From an uncultured Alphaproteobacteria bacterium (GTDB taxonomy: Bacteria > Pseudomonadota > Alphaproteobacteria > Rickettsiales > UBA1997): DNA of 5,801 nt. Of the stretch, positions 1 to 5,801 are shown in pieces. The notes beneath the pieces were generated by a model. It worked only from the letters and a program-made list of their open reading frames with translations. It was not told the DNA's origin and ran no database searches. Position numbers and translations under genes: made by a program. Every line of letters starts with the position of its first letter. The stretch's first letter is position 1. The DNA is taken from positions 1 to 5,801 of the forward strand of contig CAIOKL010000279.1 in NCBI GenBank assembly GCA_903858915.1. Direction: 5' to 3'.

Positions 1-87
1 AAATAGTTTAGAGCGGAAGGCTTAAAATTTCCTCGTGAATTTTTAAAATCACTTTTAAATTGATTTTTTTAATTGAAAAATTTTAAT

Positions 88-124
88 AAATTTTTAAAGT
101 TATTAAATCTTTAAATATTTTTTT
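88..124 (+). terminator. AT-rich stem-loop with T run upstream of pseB
   Basis: An inverted repeat pairs 88-99 with 109-120 around a 9-base loop. Eleven of the 12 positions match, and its core is TTTAAAG (93-99) with CTTTAAA (109-115). Seven T residues follow at 118-124. This shape fits a weak intrinsic terminator for a gene left of the window, or a structured 5' leader for pseB, whose ATG is only 5 bases beyond the T run. Only one G-C pair is present, and in DNA this AT-rich such repeats can occur by chance, so the call is tentative. No convincing -35/-10 pair can be separated from the background in 1-129. Confidence 0.3.
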
Positions 125-129
125 AAATC

Positions 130-1128
130 ATGCTAAATAATAAAACTATCTTAATTACTGGCGGAACTGGTTCGTTTGGCAAAAAATTCTCTGAAATAAT
201 TTTAAAAAATTATCCTGAAATTAAAAAATTAATAATTTTTTCGCGCGATGAGTTTAAGCAATTCGAAATGGCTAATTTACCGCAATTTAAAAATCAAAAT
301 AAATTAAGATTTTTTATTGGTGATGTTCGTGATAAAGATCGTCTTCATAGAGCCTTTGATGGTGTGGATATAATAATTCACGCTGCAGCTTTAAAGCAGG
401 TTCCAGCTTGTGAATATAATCCTTTTGAAGCTATTAAAACCAATATTATTGGTGCTCAAAATGTAATTGATTGCGCTATTGATCGCAAGGTAGAAAAAGT
501 TGTGGCGCTAAGCACGGACAAAGCTTGTTCTCCGATAAATCTTTACGGTGCAACCAAGCTTTGTTCGGATAAATTATTTATCGCAAGTAATGTTTATAGT
601 GGCGAACAAGATACTAAAATTTCAGTTGTCAGATATGGCAATGTTGCTGGAAGTCGTGGTTCAGTAATTCCTTTTTTCAAAAAATTGATCGCCGAGGGTG
701 CCACAGAAATACCAATTACTGACCTTAAAATGACAAGGTTTTGGCTAAAACTTGAAGAGGCTGTTGAGATGGTAATAGAAGCAATCGAAACAATGAATGG
801 GGGTGAATTATTTGTTCGTAAAATTCCGTCAATGAAAATTACTGATCTTGCTCAAGCTATGGCTCCACATCTAAAATTGAAAGAGGTCGGTATTCGTCCA
901 GGTGAAAAAATTCACGAGCTTATGATTTCCACTGAGGATTCTAGAAGCACTATTGAACTCGAAAAATACTACATAATTAAACCAGAATCAGAAGAATTAA
1001 GAGATCGAATTTTGATTAAAGGTAAGCCCGTAGATGTAAATTTTGAATATAATAGTGGCAATAATTCGCAATGGCTTACTATTTCTCAAATGAAAGATTT
1101 AATTAAAGAGGTTGATGAAGAAATTTAA
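130..1128 (+). CDS. pseB: UDP-N-acetylglucosamine 4,6-dehydratase (inverting), PseB
   Basis: First step of pseudaminic acid synthesis: NADP-dependent 4,6-dehydration with C5 inversion of UDP-GlcNAc, giving UDP-2-acetamido-2,6-dideoxy-L-arabino-hexos-4-ulose in the cytoplasm. The 332-residue product is a full-length extended short-chain dehydrogenase. The Rossmann glycine motif GGTGSFG is at residues 11-17, the HAAALKQVP stretch at 84-92, and the catalytic set D130, K131 (in STDK), Y139 and K143 (in YGATK). These line up, two residues earlier, with D132/K133/Y141/K145 of Helicobacter pylori FlaA1 as I recall them. The C-terminal IRPGEKIHE motif typical of this family is also present. The ATG at 130 puts the glycine motif at the usual distance. 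No Shine-Dalgarno sequence precedes it. It heads the + strand operon and overlaps pseC by 14 bases. Retaining dehydratases such as PglF/FlmA are larger membrane proteins, so the inverting PseB type is well supported. Confidence 0.97.
   Translation: MLNNKTILITGGTGSFGKKFSEIILKNYPEIKKLIIFSRDEFKQFEMANLPQFKNQNKLRFFIGDVRDKDRLHRAFDGVDIIIHAAALKQVPACEYNPFEAIKTNIIGAQNVIDCAIDRKVEKVVALSTDKACSPINLYGATKLCSDKLFIASNVYSGEQDTKISVVRYGNVAGSRGSVIPFFKKLIAEGATEIPITDLKMTRFWLKLEEAVEMVIEAIETMNGGELFVRKIPSMKITDLAQAMAPHLKLKEVGIRPGEKIHELMISTEDSRSTIELEKYYIIKPESEELRDRILIKGKPVDVNFEYNSGNNSQWLTISQMKDLIKEVDEEI
1105..1111 (+). promoter_or_regulatory. Ribosome binding site of pseC
   Basis: AAAGAGG inside the last codons of pseB is the only purine-rich Shine-Dalgarno-like motif seen upstream of any + strand start in this window. 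It ends 3 bases before the ATG at 1115, a rather short spacing. The in-frame TTG at 1112 is too close to be served by it, so ATG 1115 is preferred as the pseC start. Confidence 0.5.
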
Positions 1129-2260
1129 TTACGGCAAACAATTTTTAGATTTTGGCGACATCTGGGAAGTTATAAAAACTTTGCGTTCTGATTTTTTAAC
1201 CCAAGGTCCAAAAGTTGCGGAATTTGAAAATGCAATTTGTAAATATATGGGTGCAAAATATGCGGTTGCAGTTGCGAATGCCACTGCTGGATTACATATT
1301 GCGATGATGGCACTTGATATTGGATCTGGCGATGAGGTTATTACTTCGCCAATTACTTTTTTAGCTTCCGCAAATTGTGCTCTTTATGTTGGTGCATCTC
1401 CAAAATTTGTTGATATTGATTCAAGCACTGCTTGCATTGATGTTAAAAAATTAGAGCAAGCAATTACTCAAAAAACTAAAGTAATTATTCCCGTTCATTT
1501 TGCTGGGCAATCTTGCGATATGAAGGCGATCAAAGAAATTGCTGATAAGCATAATCTCTTTGTCATTGAAGATTCAGCTCATGCAATTGGCTCTGATTAT
1601 CTCTCAAAAAAAGTTGGATGTTGTGAATTTAGTGATATGTCAATTTTTTCTTTTCATCCCGTTAAAAATATGACGACGGGCGAGGGCGGAGTTATCACTA
1701 CCAATAATGAAAAATTATATAAAAAATTATTACTTCTTAGAAGTCATGGCATGACAAAAGATCAACAAATTTTAACTAAAAATGATGGTCCTTGGTATTA
1801 TCAAATGCATGAATTTGGCTTTAATTATCGCCTTACCGATATTCAGGCTTCACTTGGAATTTCACAATTAAAAAAAATCGAAAAATTCAAAAAAAGAAGA
1901 AGAGAAATTGTTGAATTTTATAAAAAATCTTTTGAAAAAGATGAAAGATTTTCTTTTTTAGAAGAGAAAGATTATGCCAATTCTTGTTTTCATTTATTTC
2001 CACTTTTAATTAATTTTGATAAAATTAAAATTTCTAAAAAAGATTTGTTTTTGAAGTTACAAGAAAATGGTTTACACCTACAGGTTCATTATATCCCAGT
2101 GCATTTACAGCCCTTTTATCAAAAACTTGGTTTTAAAGAAGGTGATTTTCCAAATGCGGAAGAATATTACAAAAAAACCATTTCTTTACCGGTTTATTAT
2201 GGGTTGAATGATGAAGATTTGAGTGTTGTTGTTAAGATTATAAAGCAATTAATAAAATGA
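1115..2260 (+). CDS. pseC: UDP-4-amino-4,6-dideoxy-N-acetyl-beta-L-altrosamine transaminase, PseC
   Basis: Second step: PLP-dependent transfer of the amino group of L-glutamate to C4 of the PseB product. From ATG 1115 the protein has 381 residues, close to the roughly 375 usual for the family. It is a DegT/DnrJ/EryC1 (fold type I) aminotransferase. NATAGLH (55-61) is the phosphate-cup region, EDSAHAIGS (152-160) carries the cofactor-ring aspartate D153, SFHPVKNMTTGEGG (179-192) carries the Schiff-base lysine K184, and NYRLTDIQASLG (237-248) is the family signature. A TTG three bases upstream could extend it by one residue but has no better ribosome site. The start overlaps the end of pseB by 14 bases, and its stop overlaps the pseH start as ATGA, so translational coupling is likely. 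The neighbouring L-altro pathway genes argue for PseC over the related PglE/LegC enzymes. Confidence 0.96.
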   Translation: MKKFNYGKQFLDFGDIWEVIKTLRSDFLTQGPKVAEFENAICKYMGAKYAVAVANATAGLHIAMMALDIGSGDEVITSPITFLASANCALYVGASPKFVDIDSSTACIDVKKLEQAITQKTKVIIPVHFAGQSCDMKAIKEIADKHNLFVIEDSAHAIGSDYLSKKVGCCEFSDMSIFSFHPVKNMTTGEGGVITTNNEKLYKKLLLLRSHGMTKDQQILTKNDGPWYYQMHEFGFNYRLTDIQASLGISQLKKIEKFKKRRREIVEFYKKSFEKDERFSFLEEKDYANSCFHLFPLLINFDKIKISKKDLFLKLQENGLHLQVHYIPVHLQPFYQKLGFKEGDFPNAEEYYKKTISLPVYYGLNDEDLSVVVKIIKQLIK

Positions 2261-2721
2261 TTATTAATCAAATAAAAATTACCCGAGCAACAATTGATGA
2301 TATGCTTGATTTATTTGAATTGGCGAACGATCCAGAGGTTAGAAAAAACTCATTTAATCAAGAGAAAATTGATCTAGAAACTCATAAAAAATGGTTTAAT
2401 AATAGGGTTGATAACGATGATTTTTTGCTTTTGGTTGCAAGGGTTGAAAATAATTTTTTTGGTCATGCAATTTTTGAAAAAAATCTTCAGGATGAATTTA
2501 TAATTTCGATATACATTAATCAAATTTTCAGAGGAAGGGGATTGGGGAAAAATTTTTTAAAAATCTTATTGAAAGAAATTTTTTTGTTCAAAAGATACAA
2601 AAAAATAATCGCAAAAATAAAATTCCAAAATATTGCTTCTTTAAAAATATTTCTTGATAATGATTTTAAAATTATCAATTATGAAAAAGAAAATAATTTT
2701 TTTGTTTTAAGTTATGAATAA
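2257..2721 (+). CDS. pseH: UDP-4-amino-4,6-dideoxy-N-acetyl-beta-L-altrosamine N-acetyltransferase, PseH
   Basis: Third step: acetyl-CoA dependent N4-acetylation giving UDP-2,4-diacetamido-2,4,6-trideoxy-L-altrose. The 154-residue product is a single GNAT domain, about the size of Campylobacter jejuni PseH. An N-terminal segment with ANDPEVRKNSFN (23-34) and HKKWF (43-47) resembles the sugar-nucleotide GNATs. The acetyl-CoA loop RGRGLG (92-97) fits the R-x-x-G-x-G/A motif, and NIASLKIFLDNDFKI (125-139) is the usual C-terminal GNAT motif B region. The function rests partly on context, since GNAT sequences are divergent and another acyl donor cannot be excluded. The gene has no Shine-Dalgarno motif. 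Its ATG sits in an ATGA overlap with the pseC stop, so it is probably read by termination-reinitiation. It is among the most AT-rich genes here. Confidence 0.88.
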   Translation: MIINQIKITRATIDDMLDLFELANDPEVRKNSFNQEKIDLETHKKWFNNRVDNDDFLLLVARVENNFFGHAIFEKNLQDEFIISIYINQIFRGRGLGKNFLKILLKEIFLFKRYKKIIAKIKFQNIASLKIFLDNDFKIINYEKENNFFVLSYE

Positions 2722-2755
2722 AAGAATTAATAACCTAGTTAGGGATTTTTTATTC
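2716..2755 (+). other. Stem-loop between pseH and pseF
   Basis: GAATAAAAGA (2716-2725) pairs with TTTTTTATTC (2746-2755) over 10 bases, with one G-U pair. The loop holds a smaller repeat, CCTA/TAGG (2734-2743). The left arm covers the last codon and the stop of pseH, and the right arm is the T run. It lies in the only sizeable gap of the + strand operon (59 bases). It could be a weak terminator or attenuator, or an mRNA processing or stability element. Only one G-C pair closes the outer stem, so strong termination is unlikely. Confidence 0.4.
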
Positions 2756-2780
2756 TAAATTTTAATAATTTTTTCATAAA

Positions 2781-3479
2781 ATGATTAACAAAAAAATTGC
2801 CATAATTACCGCTAGAGGCGGAAGCAAAAGGATTCCCAATAAAAATATTCGCAATTTCAACGGCAAGCCAATTATAGCTTATTCAATAGAGACTGCAATT
2901 AATTCAAATATATTCGATGAAGTCATGGTTTCTACTGACTCTAAGGAAATCGCGGAAGTTGCGAAGAAATTTGGTGCTAAAGTTCCATTTTTTCGTTCTA
3001 AAGAAAATTCTGATGATTTCTCCTCGACAGCTGATGTAATATATGAAGTTTTGAATGATTATAAAAAAGTAAATCAATTCTTTGATATTGCTTGTTGTAT
3101 TTACCCAACCGCGATTTTTATTAATGAAAAAAAATTGAAAATTGGATTAGAAAAAATTGAAAATAGTGATTTTGATTCCTTGATTCCAGTGGTAAAATTT
3201 AGCTATCCAATTCAAAGAGCATTAAAAATAAAGGACGACAACCTTCATTTCTTTTTGCCGGAAAATATTAACAAAAGATCTCAAGATCTTGAGTCCGCAT
3301 ATCATGATTGTGGGCAATTTTATTTTCTGAAAGTTGATAAATTTTTAGAAAATAAAAAAATTTTTGGTGATAAATCAACTTTTATTGAATTAGCTGAGAG
3401 CGAAGTTCAAGATATTGATAATGAAGAAGATTGGAAAATCGCTGAGATAAAATATCAAATTCTCAATAAAAATGGTTAA
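2781..3479 (+). CDS. pseF: Pseudaminic acid cytidylyltransferase, PseF
   Basis: Last step of the pathway: CTP plus pseudaminic acid gives CMP-Pse, the donor used by glycosyltransferases, and pyrophosphate. The 232-residue protein is a complete CMP-sialate synthetase-type nucleotidyltransferase. The CTP-binding motif ARGGSKRIPNKN is at 11-22, STDSKEIAEVAKKFGA at 51-66, CIYPTAIF at 106-113, YHDCGQFYF at 174-182, and the metal-binding DIDNEED at 211-217 carries D211 and D213. The order of genes and the adjacent pseG point to Pse rather than Neu or Leg as the sugar. The sequence alone would also fit NeuA-like enzymes. The ATG at 2781 gives the standard N-terminus but has no Shine-Dalgarno motif, only an A-rich CATAAA just before it. 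It follows a 59-base gap with a stem-loop and overlaps pseG by 8 bases. Confidence 0.94.
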   Translation: MINKKIAIITARGGSKRIPNKNIRNFNGKPIIAYSIETAINSNIFDEVMVSTDSKEIAEVAKKFGAKVPFFRSKENSDDFSSTADVIYEVLNDYKKVNQFFDIACCIYPTAIFINEKKLKIGLEKIENSDFDSLIPVVKFSYPIQRALKIKDDNLHFFLPENINKRSQDLESAYHDCGQFYFLKVDKFLENKKIFGDKSTFIELAESEVQDIDNEEDWKIAEIKYQILNKNG

Positions 3480-4413
3480 AAAATTAGTTTTTTTTAGATG
3501 CGATGGTTCTTTGCAAATAGGGACGGGACATGTTATGAGATGTATTTGTTTAGCCATTGCTTTGCAAAAAAAAGGCTATGATTGCATTTTTGTTACTAAT
3601 ACAGAGGCTTACGAAATAATTGATAAATTAAAGTCGTTTCCAAGGCTTAATCCACAAGATTTTTTTACAAAAAAACCACAATCCGATTTGCTTGTAATCG
3701 ATAATTATTCATTAGATATAAATTACGAAAAAAATTTTAAAAATTCTGCAAAAAAAATTTTGGTGATCGATGATTTGGCTGATAGAGAGCATTTTTGTGA
3801 TATTTTAATTGATCAAAATCTTGGAACTAAAATTGAAGATTATAAAAATCTTGTTAATGAAAATTGTAAAATTTTAGTTGGCTCGGAATATTGCATTTTA
3901 AGAGAAGAGTTCTCTAATTTAAGACCGCAAGCGGAACAAAAAAGAAAACTAACAAAGCAAATAAAAAAAATCCTAATTAATTTTGGGGGTAATGATCTAG
4001 ATAACCATTGTTTAAAAGCTTTAGATATGGTTGAGAAATCTAATTTCAGCGGAGACATTGATGTTGTTTTGGGGTTTAATCCGTTGCATTTATCAAGTAT
4101 TTCAGATTTTGCAAAAAAATCAAAAAATAAAATTAATATTCATTACAATGCTAACATGGCTCAAATGATTTTAGATGCTGATTTGGCAATCGCTGCTGGA
4201 GGGACTAGTACGTGGGAGCGTTTATGTTTGTTATTGCCAACCTATTTAATTAAAATCGCCGATAATCAAGATAAGATTTTTAGTATTCTGGGAAGTAATA
4301 TTGGCTTTGGAGAATTTTTTGAATTAGTAAATAATAATTATCAAAAAGAGATCAATAATATCAAAAATATTATTGATGGAAATGGTGTTAATAGGTTACT
4401 GGATTTACTTTAA
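3472..4413 (+). CDS. pseG: UDP-2,4-diacetamido-2,4,6-trideoxy-beta-L-altropyranose hydrolase, PseG
   Basis: Fourth step: hydrolysis that releases UDP from the PseH product, giving free 6-deoxy-AltdiNAc for PseI. The 313-residue protein has a MurG-like GT-B fold. The N-terminal half carries RCDGSLQIGTGHVMRC (9-24), with H20 matching the catalytic H17 of C. jejuni PseG. VIDNYSLD (75-82), VIDDLADREHFCDILIDQNLG (98-118, the DD...D..DQN block) and YCILREEF (140-147) are further family markers. The C-terminal nucleotide-binding half has LINFGGND (168-175), AAGGTSTWER (241-250) and IADNQ (262-266). It ends with the usual ...GVNRLLDLL tail, so it is complete and not fused to a PseH domain as in some bacteria. 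The start overlaps the pseF stop by 8 bases. Three A8 runs lie inside it (3566-3573, 3750-3757, 3963-3970). The stop is 7 bases from the convergent pseI stop. Confidence 0.95.
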   Translation: MVKKLVFFRCDGSLQIGTGHVMRCICLAIALQKKGYDCIFVTNTEAYEIIDKLKSFPRLNPQDFFTKKPQSDLLVIDNYSLDINYEKNFKNSAKKILVIDDLADREHFCDILIDQNLGTKIEDYKNLVNENCKILVGSEYCILREEFSNLRPQAEQKRKLTKQIKKILINFGGNDLDNHCLKALDMVEKSNFSGDIDVVLGFNPLHLSSISDFAKKSKNKINIHYNANMAQMILDADLAIAAGGTSTWERLCLLLPTYLIKIADNQDKIFSILGSNIGFGEFFELVNNNYQKEINNIKNIIDGNGVNRLLDLL

Positions 4414-4420
4414 TTAAGAA

Positions 4421-5485
4421 CTATTTTATATCAGAAAATTGTAAACTGGTATTCTTTTTTTTACGATTAGCAAATTTTTTCCCTAAAATGCAATCGGAAT
4501 TTTTAATGTCTAGATATTTTGGATGAATACCAAATCCCGGTCTAACAGATCTGACATTCTCTGTTGTTATAATTTCTCCTGGGGCGATATCTTTAACAAC
4601 ATATAAGGAGCGCATAAAATTTCTTGATTCTTTTTGTATTTCTTGAAGTTTATAATCGCTTCTGCCAAGTAATTTTTCAACATTTCTAACTGATTCAACC
4701 ATGGCTTTAAACTCATGTGGTTCCATCGAAAAGCCACTATCGGGACCGCCAAGCTTTCTATCTAAAATAACATGTTTTTCTATTACGCATCCGCCCATTG
4801 CAACCGAGGATATAGCAACTTCATTGAACAAGCTATGATCGGAAATTCCTACTAAGCAATTAAAATCATCAGAAATTTTTTTCATTTGTTTAAGATTAAC
4901 ATCTTCCAATGCTGTAGGATATGCGGATGTGCATTTTAATAATATAATTTGATCGTTATCTTCTTCTTTGCATGTTTCAACTGCCAATTTTATATCTTCA
5001 AAATTTGCTACTCCCGTTGACATTATTATGGGCTTGCCTTTTTTAGCAACATATCTAATAAGCGGAATATCGACCAATTCAAAAGAAGAGATTTTGTAAC
5101 AGGGAACATTAAGATTTTCTAAAAAATCTACCGTGTTAATAATTTCTCCATTTCCTAATCCTCCAGGTGTTGAAAAAAATATCATACCAAGTTTTTCAAC
5201 CAATTCTTTAATTTCGAGGTGCCATTCAAACGGAGTGTATGTTTTTTTGTACAATTCATAAAGGCTTTGCCCATTCCAGGCACCCCCTTTTATCATAAAT
5301 TCATCATGATCCGACTCCAATGTTACATTTATTGGCGCTTCAGTCTGAAGCTTAACGGCATTAGCCCCAGTTTTTGCTATTTCTTCAATTGTTTTTTTAG
5401 CTAAATCAAAGATTCCTAAATGATTACAGGAAAGTTCTGCTATAATAAAAGTTGATTTGGTTAAATCAAAATTACCTATTTTCAT
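4421..5485 (-). CDS. pseI: Pseudaminic acid synthase, PseI
   Basis: Fifth step: metal-dependent condensation of 6-deoxy-AltdiNAc with phosphoenolpyruvate to form pseudaminic acid. The 354-residue protein has a NeuB TIM barrel (about 1-285) and a C-terminal SAF (antifreeze-like) domain (about 290-354). FIIAELSCNH (13-22), AVKLQT (43-48), YKISSFE (130-136) and KCTSAYPT (184-191) are present. SDHS (215-218) and IEKH (235-238) supply metal ligands H217 and H238, matching H215/H236 of Neisseria meningitidis NeuB. RSLYVVKDI (292-300) opens the SAF domain, and R315 in VRPGFGIHP matches the substrate-contacting NeuB R314. The N-terminus aligns with C. jejuni PseI. Oddity: after FSTP (104-107) the usual short FD- or FA-type stretch is replaced by GGLGNGEIIN (108-117), about 6 residues longer. 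The ATG overlaps the stop of the upstream methyltransferase gene (ATGA) and has a good ribosome site. It is separated from pseBCHFG by strand. Confidence 0.95.
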   Translation of the reverse strand: MKIGNFDLTKSTFIIAELSCNHLGIFDLAKKTIEEIAKTGANAVKLQTEAPINVTLESDHDEFMIKGGAWNGQSLYELYKKTYTPFEWHLEIKELVEKLGMIFFSTPGGLGNGEIINTVDFLENLNVPCYKISSFELVDIPLIRYVAKKGKPIIMSTGVANFEDIKLAVETCKEEDNDQIILLKCTSAYPTALEDVNLKQMKKISDDFNCLVGISDHSLFNEVAISSVAMGGCVIEKHVILDRKLGGPDSGFSMEPHEFKAMVESVRNVEKLLGRSDYKLQEIQKESRNFMRSLYVVKDIAPGEIITTENVRSVRPGFGIHPKYLDIKNSDCILGKKFANRKKKNTSLQFSDIK

Positions 5486-5801
5486 ATTAAATCTTTCCTT
5501 TGAATTATATTGTTTGATTTATATAAAAAACAACAATATTCATAAAATCCACTTGGATAAGAATGATCAATTTTTACCTTATCGGTAACGCAATTTAATA
5601 TATATGAAATCATTTCTGATGGAGAAAAATGAAACTGATTTTGATCTAAATAATTACAATGAGTTGTAACGATATTAAAAGAGATTCCAATATTAGCTTT
5701 TTCAAAATAATCTTTTATAAAATTAAAAAATATCCTTTTCCATTCTAATTGAGATTCGGAGTGGTTTAGGGTAAAAATTCCATTGCAAATAATATAATCA
5801 A
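5482..5801 (-). CDS. Class I SAM-dependent methyltransferase-like protein, C-terminal part
   Basis: A reading frame without stops enters from the right edge and ends with TGA at 5484-5482, giving 105 residues. The start lies beyond base 5801. The visible part opens with DYIICNGIFTLNH (1-13), then W20, GISFNIVT (38-45), FHFSPSEMISYI (56-67), VKIDHSYP (75-82) and GFYEYCCFLYK (84-94). This pattern, DYI-x-x-SGIFN, then kGiaFN, then Y/F-x-x-P-x-x-x-x-x-Y, then L-x-HDY-x-x-x-EFT, is the tail I associate with class I methyltransferases that recur in flagellar glycosylation and surface polysaccharide loci. The SAM-binding glycine motif would be upstream and is not seen. The stop overlaps the pseI ATG, so the two are co-transcribed and the substrate may be pseudaminic acid or its glycan, though that is inference. 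The family call rests on remembered motifs. Confidence 0.72.
   Translation of the reverse strand, partial: DYIICNGIFTLNHSESQLEWKRIFFNFIKDYFEKANIGISFNIVTTHCNYLDQNQFHFSPSEMISYILNCVTDKVKIDHSYPSGFYEYCCFLYKSNNIIQRKDLI
5493..5500 (-). promoter_or_regulatory. Ribosome binding site of pseI
   Basis: On the - strand the sequence AAGGAAAG runs from 5500 to 5493, and 7 bases separate it from the ATG at 5485. It lies inside the end of the preceding coding region. It is the clearest Shine-Dalgarno sequence in the window and supports this start, which also gives the family's usual N-terminus. Confidence 0.65.

Noticed and set aside
7..63. Protein-like open stretch (FRAEGLKFPREFLKSLLN then TGA) left of pseB, possible tail of an upstream gene
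   Set aside because: An in-frame TAG at 4-6 precedes it and there is no start codon. The other two + frames also stop by base 25. It could be the remnant of a broken gene, but 18 codons are too few to support that.
1112..1114. TTG as the pseC start
   Set aside because: It would add one residue directly before an ATG. The AAAGAGG motif abuts it with no spacer, and homologues begin around the ATG.
3840..4058. 72-codon reading frame on the - strand inside pseG
   Set aside because: It is antisense to conserved PseG coding sequence, has no ribosome site and no recognisable domain. It is a shadow frame.
4410..4417. TTAATTAA palindrome at the convergent junction, considered as a bidirectional terminator
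   Set aside because: The palindrome has no loop, contains no G-C pair and has no adjacent long T run. It cannot form a useful hairpin.
4567..4752. 61-codon - strand frame inside pseI
   Set aside because: It lies in another frame of the well-supported pseI gene and looks like chance.
5219..5404. 61-codon + strand frame opposite pseI
   Set aside because: It is antisense to the conserved N-terminal barrel of PseI, with low-complexity hydrophobic content and no family match.
1..5801. tRNA, rRNA, CRISPR array, insertion sequence or attachment site
   Set aside because: No cloverleaf, conserved rRNA segment, spaced direct repeats, transposase motif or flanking duplication was seen on either strand.

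Overview
The window carries all six enzymes of CMP-pseudaminic acid (CMP-Pse) biosynthesis. Five genes run on the + strand in the order pseB, pseC, pseH, pseF, pseG. The sixth, pseI, lies on the - strand behind the C-terminal part of a methyltransferase-like gene that runs off the right edge. The two blocks meet tail to tail with only 7 bases between the pseG and pseI stop codons. The DNA is strongly AT-rich (about 20-45% G+C in the lines sampled by eye). Trp is encoded by TGG and no TGA is read through, so the standard bacterial code fits. Pse pathways glycosylate flagellins or decorate LPS and capsule, so an AT-rich, probably Gram-negative bacterium is likely. I cannot name the taxon from this sequence.

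Layout: bases 1-129 contain no supportable gene. They end in an AT-rich inverted repeat with a T run just before pseB. pseB-pseC and pseC-pseH overlap, then 59 bases separate pseH from pseF, and pseF and pseG overlap by 8 bases. The pseH-pseF gap holds the only strong inverted repeat inside the operon, and it starts within the last codons of pseH. On the - strand the methyltransferase stop and the pseI start share an ATGA overlap, so these two genes are almost certainly co-transcribed from a promoter beyond base 5801.

Pathway: PseB (4,6-dehydratase, 5-epimerase) and PseC (PLP aminotransferase) turn UDP-GlcNAc into UDP-4-amino-4,6-dideoxy-L-AltNAc. PseH N-acetylates it, PseG removes UDP, PseI condenses the free sugar with phosphoenolpyruvate, and PseF activates the product with CTP. 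No glycosyltransferase (Maf or other), flagellin or polysaccharide export gene is visible, so the acceptor is unknown.

This is a recognisable, known pathway rather than a new system. The points that deserve a second look are a roughly 6-residue insertion that replaces a conserved stretch in PseI, the split and convergent placement of pseI with a methyltransferase, the poor Shine-Dalgarno signals on the + strand genes, and the two AT-rich stem-loops.
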